DNA of 64,000 nt from CAZTUH01 sp964616175 (GTDB lineage Bacteria; Pseudomonadota; Gammaproteobacteria; Burkholderiales; Burkholderiaceae_B). Position 1 is the stretch's first letter. Every line of letters begins with the position of its first letter. A model generated the notes under the pieces. The model ran no database searches and was not told where the DNA came from. It was given only the letters and a program-made list of their open reading frames with translations. The stretch covers positions 137,613 through 201,612 of the forward strand of contig CAZTUH010000003.1 of the NCBI GenBank assembly GCA_964616175.1, in the 5' to 3' direction. The position numbers and the translations under genes are program-made. This document shows, in pieces, positions 34,859 to 43,571 of the stretch.

Positions 34859-35641
34859 GTGAGAACTTTCTTTATTTATTTGATTTTCTTTTGCATTCCT
34901 AGTTTATCTTACTCTAGAGAAATAGGATATGTAAATGGGATTCCTATAACCCAGTATAGTGTAGACCAATTTGTAAAATTATTAATTGATCAAGGAGCTG
35001 AGGATTCTGAAGAACTGCGTGAACAAGTAAGGAAAGAGCTGATCAATAGAAAAGTTTTCTTGAAAGAAGCTAACAATGCTCAACTTGAGCAAAGAATTGA
35101 TGTGCAAAATGAGCTGCAGTTTGCACGAGAATCAATTCTTATAAAAACGTTGATGATAGATTATATAAAAGAAAATCCTATTTCAGAAGAAATGATAAAA
35201 ATGGAGTTTGATCGGATCAAAGCAGAACAAGTTGAAAGAAGGGAATTCAAAATTCAACATATTTTGTTAGCAGATCAAAAAATGGCAAATGATCTCCTAT
35301 TTAAAATCAGAAAAAATCCAAAGAAATTTGATAAGTTAGCAAGGGAAATGTCAAAGGATCTAGGTAGTTCTGAAAACAATGGTGATCTTGGTTGGTCTGT
35401 TTTGGAAAATTATGTTCCACCTTTTGCTCAAGCAGTAGAAAAACTTAAAAAAGGTGAAATTGCAAGTAATCTGGTAGAAACAGAGTTTGGATGGCATATT
35501 ATCAGGCTCAATGACATTCGGCCCATTCTATTTCCAGAATTCGAACAGATCAAACCCAGCATTGAAGAAATTTTACAAAAAAGAATGTTAGCGGCTTATC
35601 AACGAGATCTATTAGAAGCAGCAAAGATTGAAATTAGATAA
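34859..35641 (+). CDS. Periplasmic parvulin-type peptidyl-prolyl isomerase
   Basis: This PpiC/SurA-like foldase has an N-terminal signal peptide (about 1-20, FFIYLIFFCIPSLSYS) with probable cleavage before REIGYVNG. A helical chaperone-like segment (about 25-125) precedes the parvulin domain (about 130-235: FKIQHILLAD, LAREMSKDLGSSENNGDLGW, FGWHIIRLND). The start is GTG with CGAGG five nt upstream. At 260 aa it matches the bolA-linked isomerase of Burkholderiales. It probably assists outer-membrane protein folding together with BamD and TamA/B. It converges with ligA, 8 nt apart. Confidence 0.92.
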   Translation: MRTFFIYLIFFCIPSLSYSREIGYVNGIPITQYSVDQFVKLLIDQGAEDSEELREQVRKELINRKVFLKEANNAQLEQRIDVQNELQFARESILIKTLMIDYIKENPISEEMIKMEFDRIKAEQVERREFKIQHILLADQKMANDLLFKIRKNPKKFDKLAREMSKDLGSSENNGDLGWSVLENYVPPFAQAVEKLKKGEIASNLVETEFGWHIIRLNDIRPILFPEFEQIKPSIEEILQKRMLAAYQRDLLEAAKIEIR

Positions 35642-35649
35642 TTCCTATC

Positions 35650-37755
35650 CTAGGAAATCAAATTTATCAGATATGAATGGTCATTAACCATGGAATTCCA
35701 TTCATCTTCATTTATAAGTGAAATTTCTAACTTCTGAGCTTTTTCTAATTTTTTTCCAGGATTTTTACCAACTATTATATAGTTTATATTTTTTGAAATT
35801 TGATTCCTAATTATTCCTCCATTTGTCTGGATATACTGCGAGATCATTTTCCTAGACCAATTATGTACTGTTCCAGTTAAAACAAAGGTTTTTCCTGATA
35901 AAGAAAGATTGGATGATGAAGAGGATGGCTTTATGTCTTGAGATTCGTTTTTTGGTTTTACTCCATTTGACAATAAAGATTTTAGAATCTCTTGGTTACG
36001 CGGTTCATGAAAAAAAAGTACGATAGATTCAGCTACTACTGGTCCCAGTCCTTTTTCAATTAAATCTTCTTTTTCAGCATTAATCAATCGTTCTATTTTT
36101 TGAAATTTTTTTGATAGAAATTTTGCTGTTTCCTCTCCAACATGACGGATGCCAAGAGCAAATATGAAATTTGCCAGTTTTGGAAATTTGGATTTTCGAA
36201 TTGCTAGACAGATCTTGTTAGCTAATTTTCTACCGACTCTTTCTAATTGGATAAGATTTTCAATTTCTAAAGTATAGATATCAGATATTGAGTTAACCAT
36301 ATCTTTATCAACTAGTTGATCTATTATTTTTCTTCCCAATCCTACAATATTTAAAGCATTTGAACCTATTGCATGCAATAAACTTTGTTTTCTTTGTGCT
36401 GGGCAAGATAATATTCCTGTACAACGTGTAATGCGCCCATTGCTTGACTTTTCCAAACTAGCACCACAAATAGGGCACTTTAATCCTATTAAAAATTTTT
36501 TTGAGTTTTTTAACCTATTTTCAGTTAAAGATTGAACTATCTCAGGTATAACATCCCCAGCTCGGTGAACAATTACTGTATCTCCAATTCTAATATCTTT
36601 CCTATGAATCTCAGCTTCATTGTGAAGGTTAGAGCTTTTTATTGTTACTCCTCCAATAGAAACAGGTTTTAAATATGCCACAGGCGTGATGATTCCAGTC
36701 CTACCAACATAGGTTTGAATATCAAGCAGAACTGTTCTACCTTCTTCTGGAGAAAATTTATGTGCTAAAGCAAAACGTGGAGCACGTGCCATATACCCAA
36801 GAATTTCTTGAGCTTTCAAACAATTTACTTTGTAAACGATACCATCAATATCATATGGCAGGGAATGTCTAAGTTCTTCCATTTTTTTGTAAAATTTAAG
36901 CAATCCATGGATACCAGAAACAAGTGAGTTATATCTATTTGTGGAAAACCCAAATTGCTTTAATTGATCTAATACTATTTTTTCTTCTGAACCAAGGAAA
37001 AATGGATCTGATCTTTTGGAAAAGTTATAAATTCCTCCAATTCCATAAGCAAAGAAATGTAAAAATCGTGTCTCTGTGACTTTTGGATCTAGTTGTCTTA
37101 GACTGCCTGCAGCAGCATTTCTTGGATTGGAAAATTTTTTTTCTTTTTTTAATGATTGAATCCTATTTAATTCATCGAAATCTTTGCGATACATGAGGAC
37201 TTCGCCACGAACTTCCAAGATATGTGGAGCTGTACCTTTCAGTTTTTTTGGAACAGATTTAATTGAATTAACATTCAATGTTACATCTTCTCCAATGTTT
37301 CCATTACCACGTGTTGCAGCTTTGGTTAAATAACCGTTTTCATATTGAAGGTTGATTGCTAATCCATCTAATTTAAGCCCACAAAAATAATTGATTTCTT
37401 TGTAAGTGTTATCTAAACAGTTTGCATTGCATAAAGCTTTAATTATTCGGTCATGAAAACATTCGACCTGTTTTTTCTCAAAAGCATTTTCTAATGAAAG
37501 CATCGGTAAAAAATGCTGTACTTTTCCAAATCCAGAAAATGCAGAAACACCTACACGTTGTGTTGGTGAATCTTCCTTAATTAATTCTGGATATCTTTTT
37601 TCAATTGCAATCAACTTACTCATCAAAGAATCAAATTCGGAATCACTGATGATTGGATTATTGCTAATGTAATATCTTTTATTATGTTGATTGATTTTTT
37701 CTGATAAGTTTGAAACAACTTTCCGGACTTCTTCCAAATTAGATCTAGATTTCAT
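35650..37755 (-). CDS. ligA: NAD-dependent DNA ligase
   Basis: LigA seals nicks in replication and repair. The 701-aa protein is a little longer than E. coli (671). Domains in order: Ia; adenylation domain with the catalytic Lys in CGLKLDGLAINL (about residue 128); OB-fold (EEGRTVLLDIQTYVGRTGIITPVA); the four-Cys zinc finger (CPICGASLEKSSNGRITRC... to CPAQ); HhH repeats; and a C-terminal BRCT (about 620-695, LSGKTFVLTGT). No defect was seen. It is a single gene, followed by a short 6-bp hairpin at its stop codon. Confidence 0.98.
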   Translation of the reverse strand: MKSRSNLEEVRKVVSNLSEKINQHNKRYYISNNPIISDSEFDSLMSKLIAIEKRYPELIKEDSPTQRVGVSAFSGFGKVQHFLPMLSLENAFEKKQVECFHDRIIKALCNANCLDNTYKEINYFCGLKLDGLAINLQYENGYLTKAATRGNGNIGEDVTLNVNSIKSVPKKLKGTAPHILEVRGEVLMYRKDFDELNRIQSLKKEKKFSNPRNAAAGSLRQLDPKVTETRFLHFFAYGIGGIYNFSKRSDPFFLGSEEKIVLDQLKQFGFSTNRYNSLVSGIHGLLKFYKKMEELRHSLPYDIDGIVYKVNCLKAQEILGYMARAPRFALAHKFSPEEGRTVLLDIQTYVGRTGIITPVAYLKPVSIGGVTIKSSNLHNEAEIHRKDIRIGDTVIVHRAGDVIPEIVQSLTENRLKNSKKFLIGLKCPICGASLEKSSNGRITRCTGILSCPAQRKQSLLHAIGSNALNIVGLGRKIIDQLVDKDMVNSISDIYTLEIENLIQLERVGRKLANKICLAIRKSKFPKLANFIFALGIRHVGEETAKFLSKKFQKIERLINAEKEDLIEKGLGPVVAESIVLFFHEPRNQEILKSLLSNGVKPKNESQDIKPSSSSSNLSLSGKTFVLTGTVHNWSRKMISQYIQTNGGIIRNQISKNINYIIVGKNPGKKLEKAQKLEISLINEDEWNSMVNDHSYLINLIS

Positions 37756-38007
37756 TCTATGATTAATCTTTAAGTAGTATTACTTTTGTATTCTTCAGAG
37801 AACCCAAATAATAATTTCGATTTCTTTTGAAATTCCTTATTATCTTTATTAATTTTAATTAATGGATGAAAATTTCATGCATTAGAAAAAATAGAAAGGG
37901 AGCAAAAAATATATTTCTGAAAACTCGATTCCTAGCACATATGATTATATATCCATTCAATAATTATTTTCTTTTATCAACTAATAGAACTGACATATTT
38001 TTCAATA

Positions 38008-38727
38008 TTAACAAAGTTCTGCTGCAATTTGTAGATCTTGCCAAGCTTGCACTTTTTTTAATGGGTATCGCAATAGATAAGCTGGATGGTTCATAACAAC
38101 CACAAGTATTTTTGGATTCTTCTTGCTGTTTATTTTATGAACCTTTCCACGAAGATCAGATATATTCAATTTGGTATTTAAAATAGTTTGAGCTGAAAAT
38201 TTTCCAATTGCCAAGATCTTTCTTGGTGAGAAAAGTTCAATCTGTTTTTTTAGGTGCAAACTGCATGCATTTATTTCATCTAGATTAGGATTTCTGTTCT
38301 TTGGTGGACGACATTTTATTACATTTGTGATAAATACATTGAGATCTCGATTTAAACCAATAGAGGCTAACATAGCATCCAGTAATTTTCCCGAACGACC
38401 AACAAATGGTAACCCCTCATGATCTTCATATTCTCCTGGAGCTTCGCCTATAAGCATCCATTCAATTTTTTTAGGTCCATATCCAAAAACAGAGGTTTTT
38501 CGAGTTTTGTGAAGTTGACAAGAGGTACAGGTCTGCACAGATTTTTTTATCTGATTGAAATTTATTTCAAAAATAGATTCGCTAGAAATATTTTTTTTGG
38601 ATTCATCAGCTGAGCTCTTTTTTGAGAAATTTGAATCGCATGAAAATTTAATAAATTCTTGAGAAATTAAACAGTCAAGCCTCGGAATTCCCATTTCATC
38701 TAACCAAAGCTTTTTTAAGCGATTCAT
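38008..38727 (-). CDS. Uracil-DNA glycosylase, Fe-S family (type 4-like)
   Basis: This is a family 4/5 UDG with an iron-sulfur cluster. Four Cys are placed as in the family: CTSC (near residue 78), KCRPP, and AC before SLHLKKQ. The active-site motif 1 is GEAPGEYEDHEG, followed by LPFVGRSGKLLDAML. Motif 2 is MNHPAYLLR. The start is chosen at 38727 (MNRLKKLWLDEMGI), where homologues begin, giving 239 aa; the frame opens 12 codons earlier, inside tsaB-rimI. It lies 14 nt after that gene. In Betaproteobacteria this gene follows rimI. Confidence 0.9.
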   Translation of the reverse strand: MNRLKKLWLDEMGIPRLDCLISQEFIKFSCDSNFSKKSSADESKKNISSESIFEINFNQIKKSVQTCTSCQLHKTRKTSVFGYGPKKIEWMLIGEAPGEYEDHEGLPFVGRSGKLLDAMLASIGLNRDLNVFITNVIKCRPPKNRNPNLDEINACSLHLKKQIELFSPRKILAIGKFSAQTILNTKLNISDLRGKVHKINSKKNPKILVVVMNHPAYLLRYPLKKVQAWQDLQIAAELC

Positions 38728-38741
38728 CTTTATCTGTTTTT

Positions 38742-40028
38742 TCAAAAGATACATTCCTTGCAAGGCAAATAAAATTTTTTTTGCATAATGAAAATATTCT
38801 CTCTTAGATCATCACTTGTGCATGAAAAATATTCTTTTCGAGTATCGATATGTGAATACCCATGTTTTTTATAGAATGAAATTGCTTTTTTATTTGACTC
38901 TCGTACTTCAAGAAATACTCCAGATGTTTTTTTTATTTTGGCTTGTTTTTCACACCAAGATAACAGAAGAGTACCTAGATTCTTTCTTTGGTAATGAGGT
39001 TCTATAGCAATAGTTAGCAAATTAGTTAGGTTTGATGTTTTCATCGCAACACTAAATCCAATTAGAATCCCATTGTTATTTCTCAAGACAAAAGAATCAT
39101 ATGTAGGATCTAATAATGAGTCTGAAAAGCTTTTTTTTGTCCACAGGAATAATTGCATTTTTTTTTCTAAAGAAATTACTTCATCTAAGTCTTCCTTCGT
39201 CATGATTTTTGGATGGAGATTTTCAATAGAATTAGTTTTTGGATTACCTCCTTTACCGGAAACTTGTTCTGCAAGAGTAAAAGCTACTTTTTCCCTAATA
39301 TATAATGGAAATGCTAATTTAGACCTCGATTTCTCGTCTTCGGTCATCATCCCAAGTTTTTTATTTGCCAAAAGAGCTATGCTACTTGCTCTTGGATAAA
39401 GAATTGGAGTCTTATGTAAGCAATTTTTAAAATTGCTTACTGAATCAATTTCCTCAATTTCCCAAGCATTTCCAGTTAATAAAACTTCTGGGTAAGTTGA
39501 TGTTTTATGAAAATGTTCAGCTGACCAAATTGAAATTTTCAGTTTTGTCCAAGAAATAAGTTCATTATAAGAAATTAACATTGGTTCCTGCAAAGAAACC
39601 CAGGAATATGAATCTTCAAATGGTTGAACTTGGTAAGCAGATAAATATACTTCAGCTAATTTTGCATCTGATGCAACTACAATTATCTGTTCAATGTTTG
39701 GTTTATGCTGTTCTGCAATTGCTTGATGTGATACAATAGGGACAATAGGAATTTTCCTTGCAAAACTAAAGCTTTGTGCTATAGAACAAGCTATTCTGGC
39801 TCCAGTAAATGAACCTGGACCTTGACCAAAAGCCACAGCTTGTAACGATTCCATTTCTAAATCAAGTTCATAAAGAATCTCCTCTATCATATTAAATAAA
39901 TAGCGAACATCTTTTTTTTTAGTTTCCTTTTCTATAACAGTTGGTAATGCAGAAATTGATTCTGTTCGAAGTATAGCTATACTTCGAACAGCAGTTGATG
40001 TTTCTATTGCTAATAAAATTGACTTCAA
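38742..40028 (-). CDS. tsaB: TsaB-RimI fusion: tRNA t6A factor plus ribosomal-protein acetyltransferase
   Basis: The N-terminal half (1 to about 255) is TsaB, partner of TsaD in making tRNA t6A37: LLAIETSTAVRS, AFGQGPGSFTGARIACSIAQ, YPRASSIALLA. The C-terminal part (about 272-428) is a GNAT acetyltransferase like RimI, which acetylates ribosomal protein S18: LTNLLTIAIEPHYQRKNLGTLLL (the acetyl-CoA loop is Q-R-K-N-L-G) and EVRESNKKAISFYKKHGY. A Ser/Gly/Asn linker joins them. One continuous frame with no internal stop gives 428 aa, a bifunctional protein. A 30-bp perfect palindrome sits in the first codons (see repeat entry). Confidence 0.93.
   Translation of the reverse strand: MKSILLAIETSTAVRSIAILRTESISALPTVIEKETKKKDVRYLFNMIEEILYELDLEMESLQAVAFGQGPGSFTGARIACSIAQSFSFARKIPIVPIVSHQAIAEQHKPNIEQIIVVASDAKLAEVYLSAYQVQPFEDSYSWVSLQEPMLISYNELISWTKLKISIWSAEHFHKTSTYPEVLLTGNAWEIEEIDSVSNFKNCLHKTPILYPRASSIALLANKKLGMMTEDEKSRSKLAFPLYIREKVAFTLAEQVSGKGGNPKTNSIENLHPKIMTKEDLDEVISLEKKMQLFLWTKKSFSDSLLDPTYDSFVLRNNNGILIGFSVAMKTSNLTNLLTIAIEPHYQRKNLGTLLLSWCEKQAKIKKTSGVFLEVRESNKKAISFYKKHGYSHIDTRKEYFSCTSDDLRENIFIMQKKFYLPCKECIF
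39962..39991. repeat. Perfect 30-bp palindrome inside tsaB-rimI
   Basis: The left arm ctgttcgaagtatag (39962-39976) is followed directly by its exact reverse complement (39977-39991), with no loop. It covers nt 38-67 of the tsaB-rimI coding sequence (codons for V-R-S-I-A-I-L-R-T), so a message hairpin could form just inside the start. Both arms encode Arg-Ser/Ala-Ile-type residues in frame. It could form a cruciform in DNA or a translation-limiting hairpin in RNA. Confidence 0.85.
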
Positions 40029-40104
40029 TATATCACTCCAATTTATAATTATTGAAAGATTTAAAAATGAATTTTCTATTAAATAAAGAAAATGAATTGA
40101 TTAG

Positions 40105-40132
40105 TTGAAAGGAAATTACATTCATTTAAAAT
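40105..40132 (+). promoter_or_regulatory. Candidate promoter for ompR-envZ
   Basis: TTGAAA (40105-40110, 5 of 6) and TAAAAT (40127-40132, 5 of 6) are separated by 16 nt, in the 155-bp spacer between tsaB-rimI and ompR. Transcription would start near 40139, about 45 nt before the ompR ATG. It is one of the better sigma-70 matches in the window. Confidence 0.5.
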
Positions 40133-40183
40133 TTTACAGGAATATTTAATAAGTAACATTTTGTAAGTATGTACTAGCCATTA

Positions 40184-40945
40184 ATGAATTCCACTGTTAC
40201 ATTTAAGAGTATGACTATACAAAATACTATTCAAATAAAAAAAATTCTTGTTGTTGATGATGATCCTCGTTTAAGAGACCTTCTCCGAAGGTATCTCACC
40301 GAACAGGGTTTTAATGTTTTTGTCTCGGAAGATTCCAGAGAGATGACTAAGCTTTGGCAACGTGAACATTTTGATTTATTGGTACTTGACTTAATGTTAC
40401 CTGGTGAAGATGGTCTCTCAATTTGTAGAAGACTTCGAGGTGGACATGATAATACACCAATTATTATTTTAACTGCAAAAGCAGAAGATATTGATCGAAT
40501 TGTTGGCTTGGAAATGGGAGCTGATGACTATCTTTCAAAACCATTCAATCCCAGAGAACTGCTAGCTCGAATTAATGCTATTTTGCGAAGACGTGGAACA
40601 GAAGAACACCCTGGAGCCCCGAGCCAAGAGAATGAATCAGTTGTTTTTGGACCTTATACATTAAATCTATCAACTCGAACTTTAGTTCAATCTGGAAAGC
40701 AGATACCAATCACGACTGGAGAATTCTCCGTTTTAAAAGTTTTTTCCCGATATCCAAAAATTCCATTATCAAGAGATAAATTAATGGAGTTAGCTCGGGG
40801 ACGTGAATATGAAGCATTTGATCGTAGCTTGGATGTTCAGATTTCTCGACTGCGAAAATTAATTGAACCAAATCCATCAAAACCAATTTTCATTCAAACA
40901 GTTTGGGGATTAGGTTATGTTTTTGTACCTGATGGGTACAATTAA
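40184..40945 (+). CDS. ompR: OmpR-family response regulator (RisA-like)
   Basis: This response regulator pairs with the histidine kinase directly downstream. The N-terminal receiver has the acidic pair in ILVVDDDPRLRDLL (about 21-34), phospho-Asp69 in LLVLDLMLPGEDG, and Lys in DDYLSKPFNPRELL. The C-terminal OmpR/PhoB winged helix has REYEAFDRSLDVQISRLRKL and QTVWGLGYVFVP. At 253 aa it resembles Bordetella RisA. Two Mets are possible starts (40184 and 40211); neither has a strong Shine-Dalgarno. A candidate promoter lies at 40105-40132. A porin gene begins at the right edge of the window and could be a target, by analogy only. Confidence 0.94.
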   Translation: MNSTVTFKSMTIQNTIQIKKILVVDDDPRLRDLLRRYLTEQGFNVFVSEDSREMTKLWQREHFDLLVLDLMLPGEDGLSICRRLRGGHDNTPIIILTAKAEDIDRIVGLEMGADDYLSKPFNPRELLARINAILRRRGTEEHPGAPSQENESVVFGPYTLNLSTRTLVQSGKQIPITTGEFSVLKVFSRYPKIPLSRDKLMELARGREYEAFDRSLDVQISRLRKLIEPNPSKPIFIQTVWGLGYVFVPDGYN

Positions 40946-40987
40946 TTATCCAACTTCCTTAGGTTATATAGTAAAGCAGCAAAAAAC

Positions 40988-42364
40988 ATGCCAAGCTTTC
41001 AAAAAACCATCCATGTTTGTATATCACGCATTCGGCTTGGCTTGTTTGGTCGTACTTTTTTGTTATTGGCTTCACTTATGCTAGTTAGTTTAGGAGCTTG
41101 GTTGCAAGTTTTTCTAAGCATGGAATTAGGCCCGCGTGCACACCAAATGGCACAACGCATTATTACATCTGTTAATATCACTCGATCTGCTCTCATTTAT
41201 TCTCAGAATGAAGAACGCAGTAAGTTGCTTTTAGATCTTGCAGCAAATGAAAGTATTCAAGTTTATCCAAGAGAAGTCACAGATTTTATAGAACCTTTGA
41301 TTAAAGATGATTATTGGGAGCGCATAGCTCAACATATAAGAAACTGCTTTGGTTCAGAAACAAAAATAGCCTTGGAGGTAAATCAGATACCTGGATTCTG
41401 GGTTAGTTTCCAAATAGGAAGGGACCTATATTGGCTAGTATTTGAACGAAAACAGATTAGCCTAACAGGCAGGGTAGAATGGATTGGTTGGGGAGCAACT
41501 GCTTTATTTCTTTCGCTTATTGGTGCTGCTATTAGTGTAGGATTTGTTAATCGCCCTTTATCTAGACTTTCAAGGGCTGTACAGATTTTATCTCTTGGAG
41601 AAACGCCCCCTCCACTTCCTGAAAGTGGTCCTCAAGAAATCTGTGCAATTAACACTTCTTTCAATCGCATGATAAAAGATTTAAAACGTACAGAAATTGA
41701 CCGAGAGCTTATGTTAGCTGGAATATCCCATGATCTTCGAACTCCACTAGCTCGGATGCGTCTCGAGATAGAGCTTAGCGGGGTTTCTGAAAGTGTTCGA
41801 CAAGCAATTGATGAAGACTTGGGTCAGATTGATCATAGTATTGGCCAACTTATGGAATATGCTAGACCAGCAAGCAAACTTCCAGAATCAGCAGTGAATA
41901 TTTCTGAGGTTTTAATTGAACTATATGAAAGGGAACGCAGTCATACAATTAGTATGGGTGGAACCCTTGATGCTTATATTGAACCTGAACTCTGGGCTCA
42001 TATTATTCCTCTAGATCTGAAACGCATTGTTAGCAATTTGATTGAAAATGCTAGGCGTTATGGTCGGCCTTCTTATGATAACTTGCCACATATCAACCTT
42101 AGCTTGAATGCAAAAGAAAATCATTTGATAATAGAGGTTTCTGATCAAGGTCCAGGAATAAGCCCGCAAGATATTGAACGGCTGCTTCGACCTTTTTCTC
42201 GAGGTGAAGCTGCTCGTACAGGGGTAAGTGGCGCTGGTTTAGGTTTAGCAATTGTAGAACGATCCCTTAAAAACATAAGGGGAGAATTAGAATTATTATC
42301 TCGCGAAGGAGGAGGACTTACGGCTCGAATAAAATTGCCTAAATTTGAAGTTAAAAATTGTTAA
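40988..42364 (+). CDS. envZ: EnvZ-family sensor histidine kinase (RisS-like)
   Basis: The 458-aa membrane kinase partners OmpR. TM1 (about 22-44, TFLLLASLMLVSLGAWL) and TM2 (about 167-190) frame a periplasmic domain of about 120 residues, longer than many and perhaps the sensing part. HAMP follows (about 190-240). The H-box AGISHDLRTPLARMRLE has the phospho-His248. The ATPase domain has the N-box NLIENARRYG and the G-boxes DQGPGI and SGAGLGLAIVERS. It is complete and unlikely to be a pseudogene. It follows ompR by 42 nt. Confidence 0.94.
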   Translation: MPSFQKTIHVCISRIRLGLFGRTFLLLASLMLVSLGAWLQVFLSMELGPRAHQMAQRIITSVNITRSALIYSQNEERSKLLLDLAANESIQVYPREVTDFIEPLIKDDYWERIAQHIRNCFGSETKIALEVNQIPGFWVSFQIGRDLYWLVFERKQISLTGRVEWIGWGATALFLSLIGAAISVGFVNRPLSRLSRAVQILSLGETPPPLPESGPQEICAINTSFNRMIKDLKRTEIDRELMLAGISHDLRTPLARMRLEIELSGVSESVRQAIDEDLGQIDHSIGQLMEYARPASKLPESAVNISEVLIELYERERSHTISMGGTLDAYIEPELWAHIIPLDLKRIVSNLIENARRYGRPSYDNLPHINLSLNAKENHLIIEVSDQGPGISPQDIERLLRPFSRGEAARTGVSGAGLGLAIVERSLKNIRGELELLSREGGGLTARIKLPKFEVKNC

Positions 42365-42414
42365 AAACTCTGTTTAAAATTAGGCTTTAAAAAAATTATC
42401 AAGAAGGAATTTTT

Positions 42415-42963
42415 ATGAAAACAATTGGAGATAAATTAGATCCATTCAAAGTAAATGGTGTAAAACCTGGATTCAATAATTACCAGGAAAATGGAAAATA
42501 TGCTTTTGAAGATATTACTGAATGTTCATTTCCAGGAAAATGGAAGGTGATTTACTTTTATCCAAAAGATTTTACTTTTGTTTGTCCAACAGAGATCATT
42601 GGTTTCAATGAGTTGGCTAAGAAATTTGAAGCACATAATGCTGTTCTAATGGGTGGATCAGTGGATAATGAGTTTGTAAAATTAGCTTGGCGCCGTGAGC
42701 ATCCTGGCCTTAATAAGTTAGGACATTATCAATTTGGAGATACAACTGGTTCTCTAGTCGATCAATTGGGCATTCGAAGTGTAAGTGATGGAGTAGCTTT
42801 TCGTGCAACATTTATTGTGGATCCAGAAAACATCATTCAACATGTATCTGTTAATAATTTGAATGTAGGTCGAAATCCAGAAGAGATACTGCGGTTACTA
42901 GATGGTTTACAAACTGATACATTATGTCCTTGTAATCGGCCAATCGGAGGTTCTACTCTCTAG
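42415..42963 (+). CDS. ahpC: AhpC-type 2-Cys peroxiredoxin
   Basis: This peroxiredoxin reduces H2O2 and organic hydroperoxides. The peroxidatic Cys57 is in FTFVCPTEI. The C-terminal Cys171 and Cys173 in LCPCNRP could be resolving; the C-x-C pair resembles AhpD-linked AhpC proteins. The 182-aa length is normal. AAGGAA lies 5-6 nt before the ATG. It follows envZ by 50 nt on the same strand and might be read through from it. The reductant (ahpF or ahpD) is not in the window. A membrane respiratory chain nearby makes a peroxide defence plausible. Confidence 0.93.
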   Translation: MKTIGDKLDPFKVNGVKPGFNNYQENGKYAFEDITECSFPGKWKVIYFYPKDFTFVCPTEIIGFNELAKKFEAHNAVLMGGSVDNEFVKLAWRREHPGLNKLGHYQFGDTTGSLVDQLGIRSVSDGVAFRATFIVDPENIIQHVSVNNLNVGRNPEEILRLLDGLQTDTLCPCNRPIGGSTL

Positions 42964-43079
42964 AATTTCTCTTTCCTTAATTTTCTAAAAAATTGTCTGC
43001 AGCTTTTTGTTTAAGTGCTTCATGAACATTGCAAATAGCTAATTATTTTCATTATTATTGTGATAATTTCACACTTAAA

Positions 43080-43571
43080 TTAAAAAAGCTTTTCTAGAAG
43101 AACTATAGACATTGCTGCAGCACTTTTCTTTCTTCCGATATGTCCAAAACCCTCATTTGTTTTTGCTTTAATATTAATTTGATTATTTTTAATATTTAAA
43201 TCTTTCGATATGCAATTAATAATGGATGCTATATAAGGGCCTAATCTTGGGTATTCAATACATATTGTTGCATCTATATTAATAAGTTCAAAACCTAACT
43301 TTCTGATTTTTTTCATAATTTTTATTAGCAAAATTCGACTATTTGAATTTTTGTATCTGTGATCAGAATCTGGAAAATGATAGCCTATATCACCTAATCC
43401 CGAAGCTCCTAAGAGAGCATCTATTACAGAATGTAATAAAATATCTCCATCTGAATGGCTTTGAAGACCATAATCAGATGGTATGTGAACTCCACCAAGA
43501 ATTAGTGGAGTTTCTCTGGCCAAAGCATGTATATCATATCCCTGTCCTATTCGGAGCTTGCTCAAAGCCAT
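43080..43571 (-). CDS. ispF: IspF, 2-C-methyl-D-erythritol 2,4-cyclodiphosphate synthase
   Basis: IspF cyclises CDP-ME 2-phosphate in the non-mevalonate isoprenoid pathway, which supplies ubiquinone side chains and undecaprenol. Metal and substrate motifs are present: Asp13 and His15 in GQGYDIHAL, SHSDGDILLHSVIDALLGA and the C-terminal KTNEGFGHIGRKKSAAA. The 163-aa length fits. Its ATG overlaps the ispD stop by 10 nt, so they are coupled. No fusion of ispD and ispF is seen. Confidence 0.97.
   Translation of the reverse strand: MALSKLRIGQGYDIHALARETPLILGGVHIPSDYGLQSHSDGDILLHSVIDALLGASGLGDIGYHFPDSDHRYKNSNSRILLIKIMKKIRKLGFELINIDATICIEYPRLGPYIASIINCISKDLNIKNNQINIKAKTNEGFGHIGRKKSAAAMSIVLLEKLF

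Noticed and set aside
37756..38007. Possible gene in the spacer between ligA and the UDG gene
   Set aside because: The open frame (from 37866) runs into the UDG gene antisense and has no recognisable sequence.
39073..39399. 108-codon plus-strand ORF within tsaB-rimI
   Set aside because: Antisense to the fusion linker and GNAT region; no independent signals.
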